A stretch of 64,000 bases of DNA, taken from assembly GCF_047948215.1 (NCBI RefSeq), contig NC_134463.1, positions 54,566,201 through 54,630,200 of the forward strand, written 5' to 3'. Positions 24,323-35,212 of the stretch are shown piece after piece (position 1 is the first letter of the stretch; every line of letters begins with the position of its first letter). Made by a program: the position numbers and the translations under genes. The notes beneath the pieces were generated by a model. That model searched no databases and was not told the DNA's origin. It saw only the letters and a list, made by a program, of their open reading frames with translations. Source of the stretch: Lycorma delicatula. Taxonomy: Eukaryota > Arthropoda > Insecta > Hemiptera > Fulgoridae.

Positions 24323-25258
24323 ATGGTTTGTCGATAGAATTACGCATTTTTCTCGTTGAACAAGTCTTTTGTGACAGTGACACGTATACTGACTGATTTA
24401 GTGAGCACAAGTTTTATCGAAAAGTTTCGGGTCACACGCTCTGTTGAATACGCTGATCGAAGTGGAAGACCACCTAAACTAAACGAACAGAAGCTAAGCA
24501 GCTTCTGTTCATATTTCGGCACTATGGCTGAAAGTCCATCAAAGTCAATGCGTAAGTTAGCACAGCAGGTAGTTAGCACATAAAGCTGTAAGAAAGAACT
24601 AAAACTTTCCCTACAAAGTAATATGATTTCAAGAAATGAAACTTACACATCAAGCTAAAAGACTAAATTATTATCAATGGTTTAAACTTGTTATTGACCA
24701 AAATTCTGTAGGTATCCTTTACGTTTTTTACAGATGAAGCGCGGTTTCATCTGGAAGGTATATTAATTCACAAAGTACACAACTGTGGTCGATAAGTTAC
24801 CCCCATGAATTATACGCAGTGAAAATTGGTGTCTGGGTAGGTATGAGTAGAACGCGCATTGTGGGTCCGAAAATACAGTTAATAGTGATCGTTATTATGC
24901 TGTTTTAACAAATACTTTAGTTAGTTATCAGAAGTGGAAATTAATCACCGTTGGTTCTAACAAGATGGCGCCACAGAGCGTACAGCTAACAGATTTTACG
25001 AAATGTGTTAGGTGAACGAATCATTTCGAGAAGTTTGTGGCCTGCACGATCACCCGATCTGACTCCCCAGATTACTTTCTATGAGGGGCAGCGAAACAAG
25101 ATCGCAACAGATCACGCATGATTGAACAAAAAACCGCAATAACGGCATACGTATTCCAGTATATCAGATGGTTGAAGTGGTTAAAAAGAATTTAAACTTG
25201 TGCAGTTTGTACTGATGTTTGAGGAAGCCATTTATAACTTTATAGCCGGGAAAGTAAA
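24323..25258 (+). pseudogene. mariner-type transposase relic, DD34D-like
   Basis: N-terminal HTH relic: ELRIFLVEQVF-like at the start, then IEKFRVTRSVEYADRSGRPP near 24420-24475. First Asp in FFTDEARFHLEG (about 24730). Second in QDGATERTANRF (Asp codon 24964-24966), with a stop just before the Gln. Third in ARSPDLTPxDYF (Asp about 25070), around 34-35 codons on. Multiple stops and shifts; certainly inactive. Typical length of such proteins is about 345 residues, and this relic spans nearly all of it. A second, shorter copy of its 3' end is at 26656-26990. Confidence 0.85.
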
Positions 25259-25659
25259 AATTATGAAAATTTTCTGAAAATATATTGTTGTAGAATATTT
25301 TCCTTTAAATTTAGAAATAAATCCTTTACGCGTATTTTTAGCGTAGAAGACAGGTTAATAGCAGGTAAAAAAAAAATGTATTATTCTGCCAAGCCGGATA
25401 CATTATCTAATTTCCAACCCATAATAAAATGGAACATTTACAGCCGTAATATAGAGTTTTTCATAAAACAAAAAAGTAAAAATATTTCACACACGTGTGA
25501 ACATTGCAAGGTTGTATAAACAAAGAAAGCATCTTGTTTCCACGCTTAATAGAATAAAGTAAAAAGTTTTACAAATGATAATAATGAATAAAATAAAATT
25601 TTCTTACGGATTTAATCTTCTTTTTTTATAATCTGTTCATTATATCTTATGTACTGGCA

Positions 25660-26020
25660 ACCCGGTAGCAGTAATTGCATTTACTTATACACATCCAACA
25701 CCCGGCAATAGCTGGTAATTGGTCGGAGAAATATAAGCGTAACTCAAGAACGACTGGACCAGTCTTCATCAAATTTTCACATGTACAACTTCAGATATAT
25801 ATATTCTATATTCATGCTGATATAAAAAAATTATATTAATATTTTTACTTCAATTTTAAATTATATAAACACTCATAGATTTCTTATAATTTTATTACAC
25901 AACTACCCAAAAAGGAGTGTATGTATGTATGATTGTTTCATTATAGCAGTTTAACGGCTGAATCAATTAAGATGTATGATCTCGAGTTAGAATCCTTACG
26001 TTAACGGAGTATCATAAGCT
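25660..26020 (+). repeat. Family D repeat, composite
   Basis: Three blocks shared elsewhere: GGTAGCAGTAATTGCATTTA...AATAGCTGG (also 54.04-54.10 kb); AACTCAAGAACGACTGGACC...TTTTCACATG (also 9.4 and 63.4 kb); and TATAGCAGTTTAACGGCTGA (inverse at 55.7 kb). The blocks together suggest one longer element of which every copy here is partial. Confidence 0.55.
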
Positions 26021-26072
26021 ATATAAATATGTGTATATATGCAGGTTATTCAAAAGTAAAAGGAAATAATCT

Positions 26073-26193
26073 TGTACAAGACTACACTTCATTTACACTC
26101 ATACATATCATCCTCATTCATCCTCTGAAGAATTATCTAAACGGTAGTTACCGGAGGCTAAACAGGAAAAAGAAAGAAAAGAAAGAAAGAAAG
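26073..26193 (+). mobile_element. SINE-1, 5'-truncated, with TSD
   Basis: Only the last 120 bp (TGTACAAGACTACACTTC to a (GAAA)n tail), but with a 12-bp perfect TSD AGGAAATAATCT at 26061-26072 and 26194-26205. A true truncated insertion, as expected of LINE-driven reverse transcription. Confidence 0.9.
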
Positions 26194-26205
26194 AGGAAAT
26201 AATCT

Positions 26206-26655
26206 GTAAACTGATTTTAGAGTTTGAAATAAGGAAAAAATTTCATGTAAACATATGCCCAAAACGCTTTGTTATCGAGTTACGGCCAGCAAAATATTTC
26301 GCGCGGATTTCAGTTCCCCTGGTGAAATTTCAATACATTAGGGGTAAATTTGATGGTTGCTTATGTTTTCTCACCTGAAAAATCGAGTAAAAGAGGTCCC
26401 GTAGAACTGTATTTTCTGTAGTTTTCATGATATCCAACGTAAAACAGAAAAATTTGGAGACAAAAAACACTTCTTTAGGTTTGAAGTACAGATAACTTTG
26501 TTAAATGTTTAATAGATGCGTAAATTCTATTATCAAAACGTATAGAAAATTTTATTCTGAGAAAATTGATTTAATAAAATCTGTAAAAAATAAACAAAAA
26601 TGAACGTTTATTGATAACAAACTTAACAAAAAAATCTGATGAATTTATAAAAATT
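26206..26655. other. Nothing recognised
   Basis: Includes a less AT-rich patch at 26270-26400 without a usable frame. Confidence 0.45.
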
Positions 26656-26990
26656 AAAACTTACTTTCTTTGGAGGGCAGCGAAACAACCAGTGTATCGC
26701 AACAGACCACGCACAACTGACGAACTAAAAAGAGCAACAATGGGATACGTATGAGATATTCCAGTACATCAGCTGGTTAAAGTGTTAGAAAACAAATTGA
26801 AACGTGCAGTGTTATATTGATTTTGGAGGAGGTCATTTTCAACACCTTTTATAAACTATTCCAGATATTGTAACATCCGTTTCTATAAAATAATGAAATA
26901 AAAATACATAGTAATAATCAAGAAAGTTTCCTTGTTACACTTTCATAATTCCAATGCACAGAAACTATTCGAACGCTCTGTATAAAGTGA
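26656..26990 (+). pseudogene. mariner-type transposase, C-terminal fragment
   Basis: Aligns with 25071-25260 (GGGCAGCGAAACAA, CGCAACAGACCACGCA, ATTCCAGTACATCAGCTGGT) and adds the element's right end, AACTATTCGAACGCTCTGTA. The frame starts after the last catalytic Asp (FLW...AAKQPVYRNRPRTTDEL-like). Inactive. Confidence 0.8.
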
Positions 26991-27006
26991 CTAAAATGTT
27001 ATTTTT

Positions 27007-27039
27007 AGATTCCTTTTTTACTTCGTAAAAAAGGAATCT
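27007..27039. other. 15-bp perfect hairpin, 3-nt loop
   Basis: AGATTCCTTTTTTAC, TTC, GTAAAAAAGGAATCT. It sits just outside the family B hairpin at 27055 and resembles a diverged duplicate of it. Confidence 0.8.
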
Positions 27040-27052
27040 AATTCGTAAAGGA

Positions 27053-27175
27053 ATTTTTTACTTCCTTTACAAAGTAAAGGAAGTATTGTGACGGCGAAAA
27101 ATTTCGGTTCTCACATTTCAACAGAAATATCCATTTTGCCTACTTTCGGCGTGACGTCTGTACGTATCAACGTGA
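27053..27175 (-). repeat. Family B 3' end only
   Basis: Terminal hairpin (TACTTCCTTTACAAAGTAAA) and the next 110 bp up to CGTCTGTACGTAT. On the minus strand it directly follows a LINE RT fragment at 27176. Confidence 0.85.
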
Positions 27176-27430
27176 TACGTACTGTGATCCCACCGTTCAT
27201 AAATGTTATACCCCAAGGACACATACTTTTTCATTCTATCTAGCTTCATACCCGCTGCCTGTAAAATGATTCCACTCATCCGATCCTTAGGAATGACCAT
27301 GTATTTATATGATGTTCAGACTTAAGACATACTTTCCACACGCCATAACAATTCGATCTAAAAGTATTTCATACTCTCTTAAATCTCCGCTAATATCATC
27401 AGTTTGCAAAGGTTTTCTAGCTAGAACATC
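27176..27430 (-). pseudogene. LINE reverse transcriptase fragment (palm/thumb)
   Basis: Minus strand: a degraded active-site block reads TDDISGDLREYEILLDRIVM (from YADD-type motif C), then KYVLSLN, KYMVIPKDRMSGI, MKLDRMKKYVSLGYNIYERW and DHS. This follows the order N..KTKYMVI...LERV..Y.YLG..I...WD.S of insect LINE RTs with the C-terminal extension seen at 12.5 kb. One stop lies between LNII and KYMV. The open frame runs straight into family B sequence, so the junction is either a recombination point or a tail captured by the LINE. Confidence 0.8.
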
Positions 27431-29440
27431 ATTCTCGTACCTTCTAAACAACATTAGTTATACTTTTAACAACTATCTCGCAAAACAACTTCTCTCACTT
27501 ATCCGCAGAATAGAACACAATTGCTCTCTTATCGTAAAATGCAATACACTCATAGTGCACTCTTCGCTCGTACACTCTGAATGTTATCACAGCCCACTCA
27601 GAAAGGAAGTGTGTTGGAGTATGCTTTATCCCTAATTATCCCAGAGCCTAGACGTTTGTCCCTTGCTGATGGGTCTTTCTAATTAGATTGCGGGTAATTT
27701 GTTTTTAATAACGAGTATAAATTTTGTTTTTAAAGAACGGAGTTTGGGAATTGCGTTCCCATTTTTTCTAGATCTTGAGTCATACATTTTTTACTGGGGT
27801 AATTTTTCGGCAGAATTTCGAAATTTTTGGTCCTCCCGGTGTGATTCTTCTTCAGTTTGTTCTCTGAAGACCTTAAAGTGCTATGCCCATGGTGTGGGCT
27901 TGATGTTTGTAATGAATACACTTACTTCGCGAAGAGTTACATATGTTTTTGGAGACAGTTGCCAGCATATATAGTAATTATATTACTATTATATTACTAT
28001 ATTATAATATATTATATTACTATTAATTAATAGTAATTAGATGAAGGAAGAAAAATTTCGATTTTGGAGGTTATTTTCATCACTCTTTGATTACATGAGA
28101 CGGTCTTCTTCCTTCTTTTCTCTTATTTCTACCCAACTTTTTGGGTTTGTTGGTTGTAATTATTTACAATAGCTAATCTTAAAAATCCTAAGAGCACTGA
28201 AACTTTACTTTCTGGCCCTTGGGCAGTATCTATACTTCCGGGCCGAAGGGTTATCCTGATGCAACAACCGCCGATTAGTCCGCTAGTTTATTCAAGCATT
28301 ATGAGTTCCAAAATATCTATTTTCTTGACTGTTATTTTATTTTTCAGAATTCTCTTTATTTCGAAATATTTATTTTATTTAAAAAATTTTTCCATTTTAT
28401 TTATTTTTCCTAGTTTACGTTTCTTTTTACATTTGTTCGTCTGCTTACACTCTTTCCTTTCTCTCTCTCTCGTTCCTCTCAATTTCCTCTCTCTTTCTCG
28501 TTCTTCCTTCTTCTATTTCAAGAAGCTTCTCTATTCGTCGAAATATTATTTTGTATTTCATGTGTTGGAAATACTCACAAAAACGGGTTTTTTTCTTTTG
28601 GAAGTACGACAGTAGTTCCATTTTTTGTTATGAAGCAAGTATCCAACCCAAGCAATTTTTAAAAAGTTTCTTCTATAGCTAATAATCTAGTTAAATGTAA
28701 ATTTTAATTACGATAATAATTATTATAACTTCAAAAACATATTAACTAATTAATATTTAATTAAACTATGTATTTAATTAAACTGCAATATTAAATAGAT
28801 AAAACTAAATGGCGAATAGTCATAGAAATGAGTAGTATCTTGATAAAATATTACAAAGTTAATTAATTTTATTTATATAAATATAAAATATTAGTGATTA
28901 AAATAAATATTCTACAAAAACATAATATTTAAAAATTTTACTTTATTTTTATTTTTTATAATTTATTCTTTAATTCTGCATGATGACTGAATAGTTTAGT
29001 AATTTTATAAAGTGCTTGTGAAATGCCTTCACGTTTTTTAATCAGAATTCTTAGCAGCATATTTGTTGAATAAACGCGCTAAAAGAATGAACAATCATTA
29101 CAATGTTGTAATTCAGTTTTAAAATGGAAACCTTTTTTTGTTATAAAATTTTCAATATTTTTTAATCAAGCAGTATTAGCATAATTATTATATCTACTAC
29201 AATAAAAAAAAAGTTTCGAAAATAATTTTAATTTATTATATTAATTACATTAAAGAAAAAAAAAATTGTTTTATAATGAGGTTAAACACTGAAGTCTTTA
29301 CTTTTAGCCCCCTTTCGTAAAGAATTCATTGTCAACTCAAAGATGCAAAACTTTTTTTAATTAGATAAAAGAATATTTGATACAGAATATGGACTTATAT
29401 ACAAATTATTATTTTGTATATAATTATATATTTTTTAAGA
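27431..29440. other. No gene confirmed; pyrimidine tract inside
   Basis: Plus-strand frames 27309-27635, 27699-27974 and 28259-28615 show no domain. 28430-28530 is an almost pure C/T tract (TTTCTCTCTCTCTCG), which explains the last frame. A GC-richer patch at 28195-28275 may be a LINE 3' UTR piece. Confidence 0.4.
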
Positions 29441-29538
29441 TAGGTACAAACTTGCAATCACGTTCGACAAACCATACGTTGAAAGTTTCGACGAACGGTT
29501 CATAGATAACAGTTTTATTGAAGGACTGGCCCCGGAGG

Positions 29539-29570
29539 TATAAATACTGCTGAGGAACATCGAAATTCAG
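29539..29570 (+). promoter_or_regulatory. Candidate TATA/initiator core promoter
   Basis: TATAAATACTGC at 29539-29550 and TTCAGA with the Inr adenine at 29569, exactly 30 nt after the TATA start. The TATAAATACTG text equals that of the solo LTRs, but the rest of the 29.45-29.75 kb patch does not align with them. Could belong to another LTR family. Confidence 0.4.
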
Positions 29571-29784
29571 AATACTGTGCGATACATAAGAGGATAATGT
29601 GAATTCGAAAAAATGTTGCAGTAAAAATCGAGCATATGAGCAAAAGGTGCGTCAAGAGTATTCCATTCATTTTTGGAATAATGTTCTTTCAGTGGTTAAG
29701 TATGAACCGGTGTAGTGAACAGGGGACAGGGTGACATTATTCATCGATAAAAGTGTCAGCTATTTTCTTTTTATAGTTAATATA

Positions 29785-30082
29785 CAAAAAACCGCTTACC
29801 AGCAACTGACAACAGTTAAGATCACCCAATTGACAGGACGTTTACGTTGACATAATTTTAAAACATATGCCAACCAATGTTATATTTTAAGAAAATATCA
29901 CAATTATACTTTTAATTTTACATGTGAAGTTTTAATTAATATTATAAATAGGACGAATATGAGAGTTCCTGAAGATAGAATTTGATTACGAAAGCGCTTG
30001 AACGCATCGAATGCAATTGTTGGTAAGGGTTTTTGAATATTACCTACAATTATATTCTTATACCAACGGGCCATGCTTAACA
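29785..30082 (+). repeat. Long-TIR MITE, copy 1 (left arm decayed)
   Basis: Right arm GAAAGCGCTTGAACG...CAATTGTTGGTAAGGGTTTT and inner text GACATAATTTTAAA match the copy at 35414-35905. The left arm keeps only AAAAAACCGCTTACCAGCAA. Confidence 0.75.
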
Positions 30083-30611
30083 AAAATATTATTTTCCTTT
30101 TATAAAAGTAAATTATTCTTGTATTAGTTAATTATTTATTTTCTGTTATCTAACTATCATGATCACTACTTAATTTTTTTTTTTAATTTGAATTAGCTAT
30201 TGTAAAGTTCATAGTAAAATCAGAATTGTATTTGCGATAAAATTTACTTATTTTAAATTTAGTAAATTATTCTAGAAAATTAAATTTTTATTAGTAAGAA
30301 TTTTTAAATAAATATCCATTTTCGTACCACTAACATATAACATGTTAAAAACGAAAAAAGGAATACGATGGTGCCTATCAATTTTATTAAGCGCGTGGCA
30401 AAACGTTAACAGTAATTTTTTAAATGATTTATCAATTCAGGAAATCAGTGTAGAACATAAAAGGTTTCACTAGAATGTCAACATCTTATTTTGAATTAAT
30501 TATGAATGGCTCTTAAAATAGAAAAAATTCATGACGTTAAGGAAGGGTTGCTTACAACTCACAAGACTGTACTGTTCGCTATCCGGTTCGTCGTGCCGTC
30601 TAAACGATGCA
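30083..30611. other. Nothing recognised
   Basis: AT-rich flank between the MITE and the next SINE. Confidence 0.5.
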
Positions 30612-30624
30612 AACTCATTTTACA

Positions 30625-30915
30625 AACCCACCGGGTTGATCTAGTGTTGAACGTGTTTTCGCAAATCAGCTAATTTCGAAATCGAGAGTTCCAAAGTTCA
30701 AATCCTAGTAAAGGCAGTTACTAGGATTATACGGATTTTAATACTAGATCGTGGTTACCGGTGTTTTTTGGTAGGTTTCAATTAACCACACATCTCAAAA
30801 ATGGTCGACCTGAGACTGTACAAGACTACATTTCACTTACACTCACACATATCATTTTCATTTATCTCTGAAGTAATACCTGACGGTGATTCCCGGAAGC
30901 TGAACAGGAAAAAAC
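30625..30915 (+). mobile_element. SINE-1, full-length
   Basis: 13-bp perfect TSD AACTCATTTTACA at 30612-30624 and 30916-30928. A-box decayed (TGATCTAGTGTTGAA); B-box GTTCAAATCC intact. Internal 8-bp deletion in the GGTTGGGTTTC block. Confidence 0.92.
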
Positions 30916-30928
30916 AACTCATTTTACA

Positions 30929-32399
30929 TAATAGGTTGGCAACAATTTTGATAGTTCATCGAAATACCGACTCTTTTGGAAAAAAACAAACGTACTAACT
31001 TCTGTAATAAGACATTAAGTATTTGATCCTCTGTCTCAACGAATACTGTACAAACGGTGTATCATTTGTAAATCTGTACTTGCCTCTATAAATCTCTTAT
31101 TTTGTACAAATTGACGCTTACATCGTCCGCAGTAGTAAAGTTGATAGAAGAAATCTAATTTTATATTCAATAAGAAAAGTTAATCACTGTATGTAGACGA
31201 TCTTCAATTGTTATTATTTTGATTGACTACCACGTGTAAGACGTATGAAAACCTATTAGATGGACTTTTTTAACACGAAGCTTTTTTTTAAATTGATATT
31301 AAAACGACTTCTGTGAGCATATTTAAATTATAAAAAAAAAACATTTTTCATATGTTTTTAGTCATCGCAGACGTGAACATTTAATAAGTTTAAAATAAAA
31401 GTAATGAGTAAAAAAACCAAAGGAAATTAAAAACTGTTATTTAAAATTATAGAATAGGAAATGATTACCACTGTAGTTTAAAGGTCTACAAAAACCCCAT
31501 TGATATTCCTCGGGGATAAATATCCCTGTTACTTCTAAGAATATTCTTATGCTTTTATGTCTTTTTCAAGAGGTTGCTTAAGAAACCTCTAAGCGGATAC
31601 AAAACACTGAGGAAGGATGGTATCATGGTATACAAGCTTTAAATTTGAGAGATGTCAGGGATGTATTCGTAAATTTTCCAGTAGTGGAACATTTCATTTT
31701 GTAATATTCCACACCGCAAGAATATAGTCAACAGCCATAGTCAGTTGACCATATGAAAGTGTTTTGAAAAATGCGTATTCACTTGATGTTGATATTGACA
31801 ACAAGAAAAACTTATCTCTTTCATTTCAAATGTTTAACTTTTTCGTGAAATAGATTTTTATTTCATTGCCGTTTGCCTTTTTATATTTAAAAACAAGGAC
31901 CATTTTCGTGCGGTTTGATTTTTATAAATTTACAGCAGTGTTGTCCTTCGTCACAGATCATTTAAGGAAGTGATAATATCTTTCATAACGTTATATCATA
32001 ACAGTAAATATTTAATGTTAAAATAAAACGTAGGCCAGAAATTAAGTTAAAATAAATTTTATATGAAAGAACAATTTTTTTTTCTCCCAAAAAGTAAGAT
32101 TGGAACGGCGTTCCGGTACCAGTCCACCCCTGCTGATTATAATATATTTCGAGGATTTTAATTTTTAAGTCAGATAAATTTTACTTTTATTTAAAAAAAA
32201 AAGCCCAACGAACATCAAAATGAGTAAAACAACTTCAGTGGTTATATCTGAAAAAAGTTCATTGTTGATAAAGAAACTAAAAATGGCTTTCTCAAAAATA
32301 ATTTCTTTCATAAATCCCAGAATCATACCGTGATTTAAGGTAATATATCTACATAAGGTAATTTAAGGTAATCATATCTTAATTTACTATTTCTTTCCA
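30929..32399. other. No gene recognised
   Basis: AT-rich. Small inverted pairs AGAGGTT/AACCTCT (31569-31590) and GGAACGGCGTTCC (32102-32114) only. Confidence 0.5.
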
Positions 32400-32570
32400 G
32401 TCGGCTTCCGTGGCGCGAATGGTAATGTCTCGGCCTTTCATCCGGAGGTCCCGGGTTCGAATCCCGGTCAGGCATGGCATTTTCACATGCAATAAAAAGC
32501 ATTCATCTCATCCTCTAAAGCATGCCTAACGGTGGACCCGGAGGTTAAACAAAAAAAAAAAAGATTCATA
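32400..32570 (+). mobile_element. SINE-2, near full-length
   Basis: A different tRNA-like head from SINE-1: A-box GTGGCGCGAATGG and B-box GGTTCGAATCC about 50 bp apart, at 32400-32474. The tail CATCTCATCCTCTAAAGCAT, TAACGGTGGACCCGGAGGTT, AAAC and poly-A closely resembles the SINE-1 tail. Taken alone the head could pass for a tRNA gene, but the other copies and tail show a SINE. Confidence 0.85.
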
Positions 32571-33084
32571 AAGTAATCAAATATCAAACTACAGGACAGA
32601 TCTGTAAAGAATCGTATTTGAGTTATGAATAAATATTATATACTGAACCGCACTGTTGTTAATCGATAACTTAACCAAGTTCAACATTACACGTTTACTA
32701 GATCTTAAACTATTAGCTAAACGAGTTACCTTATAGAGTTCGCTAGGGTATAAAACATATTAAACAGATATAGTCTTGTAGCGATGCAACTAAAGTATTA
32801 CATTTAAAAATAGAATCTAATTTCAAGGTTTATATATTGCTAAAGATTGTGCTGACAACCGAATTTATAGCACAAGAAAATTAAACGTCTAAAAAGATAA
32901 AGTTATATTATCTATATTACGTTAATTAACTCTTACTTTATTAAGTTATAATCTGAGTTACAATCTCTTATTTATTAAGATATTCGATTAAATTTTTAAT
33001 CGTAATACTTATGATTTATCGTTATGTAATTTCTAATAATAAATATTTACCTTATCGGCTGTATAGTGATACAGAATAGCTATA
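32571..33084. other. Nothing recognised
   Basis: AT-rich; short of any frame or repeat. Confidence 0.5.
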
Positions 33085-34250
33085 TATTCTGATCCCGTAG
33101 AAGACACCCTCCATGTGACGGTTTCGGTCGCCATGCCACCCCCCGCGTACTAACCCTTATGGGCTTTACCGGAGGTCATCTTCAGTACCTCGGCAATGAC
33201 ATCTTTCAATCTAGCCTCAGCCAGGACACCACCGATGCGAATGCGACAAATTCCCATCAGTGTACTACTAACATAAACTCCAAACAAAACACATCTAGCC
33301 AAGTCTCAAACAAGACTGAATGACTTTCTAAGAACGAAGGAGAACTGAACTCTATCTATCCGAAAGGTAAAATTGAGTTCGGCACACAACGAATCATAAA
33401 GCGCAACACAAAAACATTAACTAAACATAAGAGTAGCAATAAATAATGTAACGTAACAGTAACATGAAACATAACTAACGAAAAACAAAAAAAAATCTAT
33501 AACCAAACAGCAAGAGTTTAGCGAACCATAAAATAAAAATAAAACCAAACATAAATACAAAGAAGTAAAGTCCAAGCGGAACATCGCACTCCTTCAGCGA
33601 TCTTTTCTTTTGCCAAATAAATGATAAAACTTTCTGCGATCATCCATTTGGCCCGGCTTTTAATACGGAGATCAAATGTTGACCCCATAATATCAAGGTC
33701 TGCCCTGCACTGCCTTGAATTCCTCGACCAAAGGATCGCCTCTCACTCATCGGGTGGATGTCTCTACATCCATGTCCGAGCACTCACCATCTGAACTCGA
33801 GGAGAACGGGGAAAGTTCCGCTCTCCTCTTCCGCCCAGGCCTAACTAACAGTTGATCCTCTAGCATGGCCAGAGTTACCCTAGCCTCGCCACCCTGAGTT
33901 TTAGATATGCTCGTTTTAGATACGTCTTCCTCCTACTATGAAAAATTGGGCAAACCCACAAACGTGACTACTGTCCGCAGCGAGCCACGTAGGGCGGGAA
34001 TACCTTCTGTATTCCCCTGTCACTCTTAGTATCTCTTAGCCGCTTCTGGATCGGTTATAAGAGTACAACTACGGATCCTGTTTCATAACAGTCAACTCCA
34101 CCATGTAGCGAGCCTCTCTCGACCGGAACTACGAGGAACTGAACACTCAGCGACGTCAATGAAAGCTGTCGACAAACCTTCTGCCAGGTCTTCCAAATCC
34201 AGAACTCCTAGCTAGAGGGAAGATATAAATTTTACCCCGAAAAGTTGCGG
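33085..34250 (-). pseudogene. Internally deleted R1-like LINE
   Basis: Read on the minus strand: a GC-richer 5' part (34250-33870), then a short ORF1-like start at 33866-33747 (39 codons, MLEDQLLVRPGRKRRAELSP then a Ser/Asp/Glu-rich stretch, stop). Then follows the extreme ORF2 C-terminus at about 33680-33580 (AKWMIAESFIIYLAKEKIAE) and a 3' UTR whose end (GACCGAAACCGTCACA, GGGTGTCTTCT, TACGGG) matches 60.05-60.20 kb. Everything between ORF1 start and ORF2 end is absent. It is therefore a non-autonomous deletion derivative of the 59-kb family. Confidence 0.75.
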
Positions 34251-35212
34251 TGCGGTAAAAATACGACCACTGAGTTTTTACGGAATAGTTTTTCAGGTTC
34301 ACAAATGTAATGTAACGGGCCGAAAAATGGTTTCTAGAGGAAAATTTACAAAAATATCAACGATTTCTGTCCCTGCTTATGATTCTCTACCCAGTTAAAT
34401 GCATAGAGTTCCGTAAACTAAATTGTAAGTTTTACAAAATTTACCGGTTTGAAGTTTTCAGTGCCACGGATTGAGTCAATATTTGAGTTTAGTAAAAGGT
34501 GCGCATGCTCAGACCGATGCTCCTAATAGTTCATAAAACCTATATTATACTATATTGGCTTTTAGTGTAAAAACTAGATAAATCTTGTAATGACTTAGCC
34601 AGTCCTGTTAATGACAGCTAGCAAAGCGATCAATAAATGTATAATAAATTACTTAAATAACTTAAGTAATTACTGTAACAAATTTAATCATTAATATTAG
34701 CATAAATAATTAATACCGGATTAGAATCTGAGTAAGGGCGAGGCAATTTTATAACCTTCCATTTCAACATAATTGCTTCACCGTAATTAAAAAAATGTAT
34801 GTCTCGTTGTTGAAGGATAGGTTAATCGATAATATATTAACAGACAAATAAATTACTGCAGCTGTAGAAATATACGTTATTAACATTAAAGTAATAATGA
34901 TCACTCGTTACAATTTCTCATGAAAACTGTGATATTAAATAAATCTCCTTTTTTAAAATAGTTATGTAAAATAATATTTATATAATAGTAATTATTAAGT
35001 AAATAATAATAAAACTAATTAAAAAGGATATTCAAAAAATCCGCTTTAAAAAGTAAAAAGAGAAAAATTGGGAAGACGTTCCCGAACAAACGTTATTATT
35101 ATTATTTTTATTTACTTATAATTCTCTCAATTATTAATTAATTTTTAACAAAGCTATTATCTGTTTAACTTCTACTAACTCAAATTATTACATATACATG
35201 TTTGTATAAAAT
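34251..35212. other. No gene recognised
   Basis: The first 300 bp is less AT-rich and could still belong to the LINE or another insert; the rest is AT-rich. Confidence 0.4.

Noticed and set aside
28259..28615. 118-codon membrane-like protein
   Set aside because: The Leu/Ser/Phe content comes from a C/T tract; no other sign of coding.
32400..32474. tRNA gene
   Set aside because: A- and B-boxes fit, but the same head with the same 3' tail occurs at 49.5 and 53.2 kb, so it is a SINE head.
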